Shown here: in pieces, positions 58,444 to 64,000 of the stretch
Layout: every line of letters begins with the position of its first letter
Position numbering within the stretch: position 1 is the stretch's first letter
From: CAWAHD01 sp963781785
Lineage (GTDB): Bacteria > Planctomycetota > Planctomycetia > Isosphaerales > Isosphaeraceae
NCBI GenBank assembly: GCA_963781785.1
Contig: CAWAHD010000001.1
Location: 1,612,001 to 1,676,000, forward strand
Direction of reading: 5' to 3'
DNA: 64,000 nt
Notes under the pieces: generated by a model
What the model was told of the DNA's origin: nothing
Databases searched by the model: none
The model's input: only the letters and a program-made list of their open reading frames with translations
Made by a program: the position numbers and the translations under genes

Positions 58444-58923
58444 ATGCCCGAGTTTATCGGTGATTTTGCGCCTCCCCCGGGTCGGTTCGCCATCGTCGTG
58501 GCGCGGTTCAATGGGGTCGTGACCGAGTCGCTCCTGGCCGGCTGCCGCGACGCTCTGGCTCGCCATGGTGTGCCCGAGGATCGCATCGATGTCGTCTGGG
58601 TGCCCGGTTCGTTCGAGATCCCACTACTGGCCCGGAAGCTCGCCGCCGGCGGCCGCTATGCGGCCGTCATCTGCCTGGGGTGCGTGATCCGCGGCGAGAC
58701 AGCCCACTTCGACCACGTCGCCAACCAGGCCGCTGCCGGAGTCATGCAGGCCGCCTGCTCGACCGGAGTTCCCGTGATCTTCGGCATCCTCACGACCGAT
58801 TCGGTTGAGCAAGCCCTGAATCGGGCCGGTCTGAAGGGGGGCAACAAGGGTGCCGACGCCGCCATGGCGGCCATCGAGATGGTCAACCTCATCGCCCGCC
58901 TCGATGAGTCAGCGCGGCCGTAA
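58444..58923 (+). CDS. ribH: 6,7-dimethyl-8-ribityllumazine synthase
   Basis: 159 residues, full length, from ATG 58444. The family pieces are clear: GRFAIVVARFNGVVTESLLA, VVWVPGSFEIPLLARKLAAG, CLGCVIRGETAHFDHVANQA (catalytic His), FGILTTDSVEQALNRAG and GNKGADAAMAAIEMVNLIAR. It joins the dihydroxybutanone phosphate and diaminouracil precursors in riboflavin synthesis, forming a cytoplasmic capsid-like complex. It starts six bases after the rho stop, a likely shared transcript that is not a normal rib operon; no other rib gene and no FMN riboswitch are in the window. Confidence 0.95.
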   Translation: MPEFIGDFAPPPGRFAIVVARFNGVVTESLLAGCRDALARHGVPEDRIDVVWVPGSFEIPLLARKLAAGGRYAAVICLGCVIRGETAHFDHVANQAAAGVMQAACSTGVPVIFGILTTDSVEQALNRAGLKGGNKGADAAMAAIEMVNLIARLDESARP

Positions 58924-59036
58924 CCGGGCAGGCGGACGTCGTGGATAGATCGTCCTTCTTCTCGGCGGAGAGGGACAGAGGAGTTGAAAACTCGATCCTG
59001 CACACGCCGCGCGTTCACCGCGATTTCGTTGCGTCG

Positions 59037-59080
59037 TTTTCCCCACCTTGCGAAGGGGGGGCAGGGGGGTGGTCGTGGCA
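59037..59080 (+). repeat. C-run/G-run dispersed palindrome, variant
   Basis: CCCCACCTTGCGAAGGGGGG followed by gcaggggggtggtcgtggc. Single-base changes in the C-run. In the same family as 23892. Confidence 0.75.
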
Positions 59081-59137
59081 CCGCCAGCCGCAATGCCGTC
59101 ACGCGCCCTTTTGGGGCATCCGCCCAGAGAGGGCAAC

Positions 59138-60001
59138 ATGCCTGCCGGACCCGGTTCGCGTCCCTGGCGTCGCTATCTGCGCTTCAGCGTGCGCGGGTTG
59201 ATCGTCCTGGTGCTTGTGATCGGCGCCGGGATGGGATGGATTGTGCGTAGCGCCCGAATTCAGCATGAAGCCGTCGCGGCGATCGAGAACGCCGGAGGTA
59301 CCGTCAAATATGACTGGGAATGGAGCAATGGAAGTTTTATTCCGGCGGGAAAACCTTGGGCGCCAAGATGGCTGGTGAATCTGTTGGGAGTCGAATATTT
59401 CGGTCGCCTCACCTTTGTTGGACTTTACCAACCTGTAAACGATGCGGTTATCGTGCAGGTGGGGCGTCTCAGCGGTTTGCAGTCGCTCCATCTCAGTCGA
59501 ACGTCTACCAGCGACACTGGGCTAGCGCATCTGAAGGGGTTGACCAATCTCCGGTCGCTTGCAATACAAAGTACTCGGGTCACCGGCGCCGGGCTGGCGC
59601 ACGTGAAGGAGCTGACCAACCTATCGGAGCTGTACCTCGACGAAACTCAGGTCACCGACGCCGAGCTGGTGCATCTCAAAGCGCTCACGAAACTGTCGTA
59701 CCTGAGTCTATGGGGCGATCAAGTCAATGGTGCCGGGCTCGTGCATATTCGGAGGCTGACCAACCTCACAACTCTCAGTCTCACCTACACCCAGGTCACC
59801 GATGCCGGGCTCGCCCATCTGAACGGGCTCACCAAGCTATCGACACTCGACCTCAGTGGCACTCAGGTCACCGATGCAGGGTTGGTGCATCTGAAGGGGT
59901 TGGCCAGCCTTTCGGAACTCAAACTCATGCTGACTCAGGTCACCGACGCTGGAGTGAAAGAACTTCGGCAGGCCCTGCCAAGCCTGACGATCGAACGCTG
60001 A
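59138..60001 (+). CDS. leucine-rich-repeat protein with N-terminal membrane anchor
   Basis: 287 residues from ATG 59138. The first ~40 residues carry a basic start (RPWRRYLRFSVRG) and a hydrophobic helix (LIVLVLVIGAGMGWIV), a signal anchor. From about residue 120, LRRs of the type TxVTDAGLAHLKGLTxLxxL repeat eight or so times (NLRSLAIQSTRVTGAGLAHV; LSTLDLSGTQVTDAGLVHLK). They end with a cap (KELRQALPSLTIER). LRR proteins of planctomycetes usually bind proteins at the cell envelope. The repeat 'TQVTDAG' is highly regular. No enzyme motif. It probably faces the paryphoplasm. Confidence 0.88.
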   Translation: MPAGPGSRPWRRYLRFSVRGLIVLVLVIGAGMGWIVRSARIQHEAVAAIENAGGTVKYDWEWSNGSFIPAGKPWAPRWLVNLLGVEYFGRLTFVGLYQPVNDAVIVQVGRLSGLQSLHLSRTSTSDTGLAHLKGLTNLRSLAIQSTRVTGAGLAHVKELTNLSELYLDETQVTDAELVHLKALTKLSYLSLWGDQVNGAGLVHIRRLTNLTTLSLTYTQVTDAGLAHLNGLTKLSTLDLSGTQVTDAGLVHLKGLASLSELKLMLTQVTDAGVKELRQALPSLTIER

Positions 60002-60098
60002 TTGGCAAGGAACTCGAGTACCGAATCTGATCGCCAGAGCGGATCCGCAAGCCGGATCATTTCGTCTTGGGATGCGGGAGAACAGGAGATCCGAAGCC

Positions 60099-60344
60099 AT
60101 GCTTAAAGAGGAGGACATTCGCATCAGAGTGGGACGTTGCGCCGGCGGCACGTTCCTCGAACTGGTCCACGTACCGACTGGTATTTCTCGGTCAAAGGGT
60201 CCACTCCGAGGGGTCTCTCACGATCAACTGGTCTCTGCCTGGAGAACCGAAATCGAAACCGAACTTATTGAGCGAGGTCTTACCCAATTCATCGGCCCGG
60301 ACTTTCGTACCAAGCCATTGCGCCAAGGTCGGAAGCACAAATGA
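60099..60344 (+). CDS. small hypothetical protein
   Basis: 81 residues from ATG 60099 (GGAGAT nine bases upstream; an earlier start at 60072 lacks an SD). It begins MLKEEDIRIRVGRCAGGTFL then ELVHVPTGISRSKGPLRGVS. It is soluble and mixed alpha/beta, with no known domain recognised. It precedes the GNAT gene by 31 bases on the same strand, in a run of small genes that may be co-expressed. Confidence 0.55.
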   Translation: MLKEEDIRIRVGRCAGGTFLELVHVPTGISRSKGPLRGVSHDQLVSAWRTEIETELIERGLTQFIGPDFRTKPLRQGRKHK

Positions 60345-60375
60345 CTGAACATATTTGTGACTTTAATTATCTTCT

Positions 60376-60942
60376 ATGAACAGTCAACAGACCATCCAGG
60401 GCACGCGAGTCACCCTCCAACCGGCGACTCCCAAGGATGAGCCGCGAATCCTCGATTGGCTCTTCCGTTCGGATGTGACGCCCTCATTGCTCGGACCCCC
60501 TCGATTTCCTGAGCGACTCGTTCCACGACCGGAGGACTCCAGTCAGAACTTTGACCCCCACTACTTTGATGGCACCGCTCCTTACCTCGGTCGCTGCTTC
60601 CTCATCCTGGTCGGTGGTGAACCCGTAGGACAGGTGACCTACAACGACATCATGGAGTGGGACGGAAGGAAGAGAGTGGAACTCGATATCTGGATGCGCT
60701 CAGAGGATTGCTGCGGGAAGGGCTACGGCACCGATGCCCTCGATGCAATTTGCCAGTACTTGCACGATCAGTTCGGGGTGGAGGAGTTCATGATGCAGCC
60801 GTCTGCTCGCAATCCACGGGCGATTCGAGCCTACGAGAAGGTAGGCTTTCAGCGGCTGGAAGTCCCGATCGAGTCCGCTCGGGAACTCTGGGGACCGAAC
60901 GATTACTGGGACAGTGTGTACATGGTCAGGACGATCGTGTGA
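60376..60942 (+). CDS. GNAT-family N-acetyltransferase, Aac(6')-like
   Basis: 188 residues, full length for the GNAT fold. It has VTLQPATPKDEPRILDWLFR, YLGRCFLILVGGEPVGQVTY, the CoA-binding loop DIWMRSEDCCGKGYGTDALD (Q/R-x-x-G-x-G/A), and NPRAIRAYEKVGFQRLEVPI. The arrangement resembles aminoglycoside 6'-N-acetyltransferases and related peptide or amine acetylases. It transfers acetyl from acetyl-CoA to a small amine in the cytoplasm. Resistance to an antibiotic is possible but not shown. It sits in a run of small genes of accessory type. Confidence 0.75.
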   Translation: MNSQQTIQGTRVTLQPATPKDEPRILDWLFRSDVTPSLLGPPRFPERLVPRPEDSSQNFDPHYFDGTAPYLGRCFLILVGGEPVGQVTYNDIMEWDGRKRVELDIWMRSEDCCGKGYGTDALDAICQYLHDQFGVEEFMMQPSARNPRAIRAYEKVGFQRLEVPIESARELWGPNDYWDSVYMVRTIV

Positions 60943-61009
60943 GATTGAGCTATTCTCGCCAAGAGGCGATTGAATGAGAGTCGGCTCTGCATCGGCAAGA
61001 GGTGACACG

Positions 61010-61285
61010 ATGGGGCAATTACACTGCAAACGCTGCTCGAAGGACGTCCGTCCTGGTCGGGGTGATTACTACCTCGTCAGAATCGACGCCGTTGCCGACC
61101 CCCATCCACCCATCATCACTCACGAGGATCTCGACAAGGATGCCGGAGCCGAGATCGAGCGTCTGATCAGTTTAATGAAGAGCATGAGCGAGCAGCAGTT
61201 GGAGCGCCAGGTCTTTCGCCAGAAAGCGATCTATCTATGCGTGCCGTGTTTCAATTATTGGATCGAAAACCCGGTCAGCCCATGA
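61010..61285 (+). CDS. small zinc-ribbon protein
   Basis: 91 residues. ATG 61010 is chosen because AGAGGTGA precedes it and the protein then begins MGQLHCKRCSKDVRPGRGDY. With YLCVPCFNYWIE near the C-terminus it gives a Cx2C...Cx2C metal site split by a helical region (DAGAEIERLISLMKSMSEQQ). No family with known function is recognised. It is one of the small genes between the GNAT enzyme and the immunity-type cluster. Probably cytoplasmic. Confidence 0.6.
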   Translation: MGQLHCKRCSKDVRPGRGDYYLVRIDAVADPHPPIITHEDLDKDAGAEIERLISLMKSMSEQQLERQVFRQKAIYLCVPCFNYWIENPVSP

Positions 61286-61439
61286 TGAACGGCCAACGAC
61301 GAGGCCCGACGACTCAACACGATTGATCATGCGCCGCCTGCGACGAAGCCGCTCTCGTTTCGAGTAACATCGTCCTTGGTCGCTGAGGTGCAGCGAGATC
61401 GCATCGCTTGCATGCCGCCAGCACGATGAGAGCCAATCA

Positions 61440-62243
61440 ATGACGCTCCACGACTACCTGATCGACCATAGCGACTTCGACTGGGCTCATCTGCTCTCAG
61501 GCTGGAAATCGCTCCTCCCCCCGAAGTTTACCCTGTGGATGATGAACAGGTTCGGCGATCTGTTCCTGATCCTGCGGGATGGCAGCGTTCACATGCTAGA
61601 CCTTGGAGCCGATTCGCTCACCAGGCTGGCTGAATCCAGAGACGACTTCGCCCGCATGATCGACGAGGACGATAACGCCGACTATTGGCTGATGATCCCG
61701 CTCGTCGATCGATTGGTGGAGGCGGGCGTCCTCTTGAAACCGGGGGAGTGCTATAGCTTCCTGACCCCTCCAGTGCTTGGGGGCGATTACACGATCGAGA
61801 ACACGGTCGTCCTCCCGATCTCCGAGCACTTCGGGGTCTATGGCTCGTACCACGACCAGTTGCGGGGTGTCCCAGACGGGACGAAGGTTGTCATCAAGGT
61901 AGCGAAACCGCCGGATTCGCACTCGGCGTGTCTGCCGTTGGAGACGAGCATGGGCTTTCGTCGCAAGTGTAAGGACCAACGAGCCTGGCAGGAGTGGCTC
62001 GATGAGCACAGAGAAACGCTCGTCAGGTGCAGCCTGCCCGACTTCGTCTTCTCGGACAAGCTGACCTGGCTCCGATTCCTGGAGCATGGCGGGTGGCATC
62101 CCCAGCCCCGGTGGGGCGTCGGGATGCTGTCCTCACACCACGCGGCAGCCCTCTGCGAGTTCATCGAGAGCCAGTACGGCAACGACAGGTATCGTTCGCT
62201 TCTACGAAACCTGGACGATGTCCGCCGCAAATCCTCGACATAG
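61440..62243 (+). CDS. DUF1851/T6SS Tdi1-like immunity protein with extra C-terminal domain
   Basis: 267 residues from ATG 61440. The first ~165 follow the Tdi1/DUF1851 pattern (NRFGDLFLILRDGSVHMLDL; ECYSFLTPPVLGGDYTIENT; EHFGVYGSYHDQLRGVPDGT), a fold that blocks type VI secretion DNase effectors. The last ~100 (from about KPPDSHSACL) form an extension I do not recognise, with Trp-rich LTWLRFLEHGGWHPQPRWGV. Immunity proteins often occur in strings without their toxin as protection against neighbours. No T6SS gene is in the window. Its end overlaps the next gene by 26 bases. Confidence 0.7.
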   Translation: MTLHDYLIDHSDFDWAHLLSGWKSLLPPKFTLWMMNRFGDLFLILRDGSVHMLDLGADSLTRLAESRDDFARMIDEDDNADYWLMIPLVDRLVEAGVLLKPGECYSFLTPPVLGGDYTIENTVVLPISEHFGVYGSYHDQLRGVPDGTKVVIKVAKPPDSHSACLPLETSMGFRRKCKDQRAWQEWLDEHRETLVRCSLPDFVFSDKLTWLRFLEHGGWHPQPRWGVGMLSSHHAAALCEFIESQYGNDRYRSLLRNLDDVRRKSST

Positions 62244-62511
62244 CCGGTTCGTCGGCTGCCTGGACGACGGACACGACCACAACGAAACCAGCAACCTCTG
62301 CTGCGTGTCGCTGTACGAGGCGTATCTGGGACAGAGGGGCACCCAGGCGTTCGTGACCTTCCCGGCAGAAGCGACCATCGTAGTTGATCGCAAAAAGGGC
62401 GTGAGGATCCTCAATGAAGGTGAGCCGCTTCGCATCGTCCGTGGCAGCTTTCTGGACACCTGGCTACGACGATTGGCTGACGGCCAGGCGAAGGACTATG
62501 ATCATGAGTGA
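62218..62511 (+). CDS. hypothetical protein in immunity cluster
   Basis: 97 residues from ATG 62218, overlapping the Tdi1-like gene by 26 bases. It contains CLDDGHDHNETSNLCCVSLY and FVTFPAEATIVVDRKKGVRI, mostly beta in character. No known family recognised. The overlap and strand suggest translational coupling with the immunity gene before it. It could be a second immunity protein or a separate small protein. Confidence 0.55.
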   Translation: MSAANPRHSRFVGCLDDGHDHNETSNLCCVSLYEAYLGQRGTQAFVTFPAEATIVVDRKKGVRILNEGEPLRIVRGSFLDTWLRRLADGQAKDYDHE

Positions 62512-62561
62512 CCGATCCCCCAGACCGTATTACGAACACAACCGTCGAAAGAGCCACCGCC

Positions 62562-63152
62562 ATGCAGCAGCGAACCCAAGAGCTACTTGCCGATCTGGAC
62601 GGGGCCGATTGGTTCTCGACCGTCGGTCAACCGTTCGCCGAGCCTCTCCGCAACGAGGTCATTTTCGTCTCGTCATGGGCGGAGGCAGTCGATTACTGCG
62701 GCTCGACCTCGTGGGAGAATTACACGCTGGAACAACAGAACCTCCTTACGTCACACCTGCATGATCACGGCCGAGATCGCTACCAGCGCTGGAACCAGAT
62801 CGTGGACGAGGTCAAGGCGGTGTTGACCCCTATGGTGGAGCGGAAGATCACGCCGATCGTCAGAGAGCACGCTCTGCCCGAGGTCGTTGGACACTGCGTC
62901 CGTTGGGACGTTTTGGGGGCCTGCATGGAGAGCGAGTATGTTGATATTTGCCCGACCGCGTTCTTCACCGACCTGATGGGCTGGTACACGCAAGGACGAT
63001 TTCCGTGCGGCTACGGAGAGGTCGATCGTGATGGCAAGATCCGACTCGCTGAGATGGAGGACGATGGTCCCGACTCAATCACCCGTGCCCTCAACTTCCC
63101 GCTCCTCGAGCCTCCGATCAGGTTGCCGGAGGGAAAGCTCATCATCTTCTGA
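62562..63152 (+). CDS. hypothetical protein in immunity cluster
   Basis: 196 residues from ATG 62562. A GTG at 62508, which overlaps the previous stop, would add 18 residues, and either is possible. It reads QELLADLDGADWFSTVGQPF, AVDYCGSTSWENYTLEQQNL and MVERKITPIVREHALPEVVG, ending LPEGKLIIF. No motif recognised; soluble. Same strand and close spacing with the flanking immunity-type genes. It may be a cytoplasmic immunity or accessory protein. Confidence 0.6.
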   Translation: MQQRTQELLADLDGADWFSTVGQPFAEPLRNEVIFVSSWAEAVDYCGSTSWENYTLEQQNLLTSHLHDHGRDRYQRWNQIVDEVKAVLTPMVERKITPIVREHALPEVVGHCVRWDVLGACMESEYVDICPTAFFTDLMGWYTQGRFPCGYGEVDRDGKIRLAEMEDDGPDSITRALNFPLLEPPIRLPEGKLIIF

Positions 63153-63171
63153 CGTACGAGGGACGAATCAG

Positions 63172-63537
63172 ATGCCATTCCCGGTCGAGGTCTCTTTGAT
63201 CCACGAGGCCGAGCACCAACTTGGTCGCAAATTGCCCATGGACCTACGGGTTCGCTTGCACCGTGAGAACGGCGGCGGAATACGGGCTGCTGGCGATGTG
63301 TGGCAGCTTTTTCCCGTCTTTGACCCCGGTGATCGGAGACGCATCGCGAGAACAGCCAACCATATCGTTCGTGAGACCCAATCGGCTCGGAAACGTGCCG
63401 GGTTTCCAGAGGACGCAATTGCGATAGCGGCAAACGGCGGCGGTGACTTTCTCATCGTACAGGCCGGGTCGGATCAGATCGAGTGCTGGGACCACGAGAC
63501 GGACCAGACAGAGCCCGTGGAGGTAGACTGGGAATAA
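63172..63537 (+). CDS. SMI1/KNR4 (SUKH) family immunity-type protein
   Basis: 121 residues from ATG 63172 (GAGGG upstream). The SUKH pattern is visible: SLIHEAEHQLGRKLPMDLRV (helix and 'P.dlr..l..nGG'), RLHRENGGGIRAAGDVWQLF, RRIARTANHIVRETQSARKR, and AIAIAANGGGDFLIVQAGSD, where 'ANGGGDFLI' is the characteristic strand. Many bacterial SUKH proteins neutralise polymorphic toxins. It lies 19 bases after the previous gene on the same strand. Together with the Tdi1-like gene it supports an immunity island. No toxin is in view. Confidence 0.82.
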   Translation: MPFPVEVSLIHEAEHQLGRKLPMDLRVRLHRENGGGIRAAGDVWQLFPVFDPGDRRRIARTANHIVRETQSARKRAGFPEDAIAIAANGGGDFLIVQAGSDQIECWDHETDQTEPVEVDWE

Positions 63538-63741
63538 TTCAGCGACCATCCGCCCGCGCCACGGGAGCTTCCTTGAGAGAAACAGTGATCGTCCGACCGG
63601 CAAGGTAATGGGGCACCTCTGCCCACTTCGGCGTATACGCATAGACGAGGACACCACGCACGATCGTCCCCTTCGTCGACTCAATGACCAGCGTGGGATG
63701 AAAGACATCTCAGCGCCCAGCCTTTACCTGCCGTAAAGAAG

Positions 63742-64000
63742 ATGGCGAACAACAGTGATCAACCACGGCAGCCGGAGCCGATCGACCGCCGACGTCTGCT
63801 CGTGGGCGTCATCCGGACCTCGCTCATCTTCTTTCTATGCCTGTTCCTTCCTGCGGGAACGTGGATGTGGCCCAAGGGCTCGCTGATCTTCTTCGTGACT
63901 GTTGTGGATTCGATCCTTGGGACGTTCTATCTGAGTCGAATCAACCCCGATGTCATCACCGCTCTGAAAGAGAACAACTCAGCCCCAAACCACGATCTCA
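63742..64000 (+). CDS. isoprenylcysteine methyltransferase-like membrane protein, 5' part (runs off window)
   Basis: 86 codons from ATG 63742 to the window edge, no stop. It begins MANNSDQPRQPEPIDRRRLL then hydrophobic VGVIRTSLIFFLCLFLPAGT with WMWPKGSLIFFVTVVDSILG and TFYLSRINPDVI. The pattern 'LFLPAGTW-WP-G' and 'YL-R-NP-VI' is that of bacterial relatives of isoprenylcysteine carboxyl methyltransferase, which have several membrane helices and methylate a lipid-linked or cysteine group. Only two helices are in the window. The gene on the left is a SUKH immunity gene, with no clear link. The family call is fair; substrate unknown. Confidence 0.65.
   Translation, partial: MANNSDQPRQPEPIDRRRLLVGVIRTSLIFFLCLFLPAGTWMWPKGSLIFFVTVVDSILGTFYLSRINPDVITALKENNSAPNHDL

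Noticed and set aside
56617..58566. 649-residue ORF antisense to rho
   Set aside because: Same reason: a shadow of the well-conserved rho gene.
58444..58923. FMN riboswitch-controlled rib operon
   Set aside because: ribH follows rho by six bases; there is no leader in which a riboswitch could lie.

Overview
The window is high-GC bacterial DNA from a planctomycete, most likely of the Isosphaeraceae/Gemmataceae type. The lineage call rests on a Planctomycete cytochrome C / DUF1549 / DUF1553 protein followed by a DUF1501 protein (42272-44613 and 40806-42294), a DUF6717-like protein, membrane proteins carrying an NPYAPP motif, leucine-rich repeats, and dispersed palindromic repeats of the 'gtaggtcaggctttccagcctgac' kind.

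Layout. 1-3000: a TPR protein cut by the window edge, two STAS-domain proteins and a DUF1573 protein. 3700-13760: a degraded or mis-sequenced defence island with a helicase remnant, a DUF1016 (YhcG-type) nuclease, an intact OLD-like ATPase/TOPRIM protein, a DUF1156 DNA methylase, a Phd-like antitoxin, and a DUF499 ATPase with an N-terminal HEPN domain. 13900-22100: accessory DNA with a zinc-ribbon protein, a seven-unit 33-bp palindromic tandem array, a planctomycete hypothetical gene, a D5-like ATPase from a mobile element, an insertion sequence with recognisable terminal inverted repeats, and a DUF4160/DUF2442 pair. 22500-40000: metabolic and membrane genes (glycosyltransferase, MFS permease, TPR protein, esterase, phosphate acyltransferase, enoyl-CoA hydratase, SGNH hydrolase, EttA, tRNA-Met, methyltransferase, CPBP protease). 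40800-46900: DUF1501, DUF1549/1553 cytochrome and GlgX. 47000-50600: tRNA-Asn, a 54-residue ribbon-helix-helix protein, a GbsR/MarR regulator, citrate synthase, and a REP-associated transposase remnant between inverted REP-like repeats. 50600-59000: coiled-coil membrane protein, PolA, CoaE, Rho and RibH. 59100-64000: an LRR protein, small zinc-ribbon and hypothetical genes, a GNAT enzyme, a run of DUF1851/Tdi1-like and SMI1/KNR4 immunity-type genes, and the start of an isoprenylcysteine methyltransferase-like gene.

The main reading problem is frameshifts. About ten clearly homologous genes, including normally conserved ones such as ettA and glgX, are each split by a 1-2 base indel that lies in or beside a short alternating G/C run. 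In several cases restoring one GC dinucleotide repairs the frame. I infer a systematic sequence or assembly error, or a dinucleotide slippage bias. Several genes called frameshifted here, including most of the defence island, may therefore be intact in the organism. The 5-bp repeat expansion and the in-frame TGA in the DUF1156 gene, and the truncations of the helicase and RAYT, do not fit that error pattern and look like real decay or variation.
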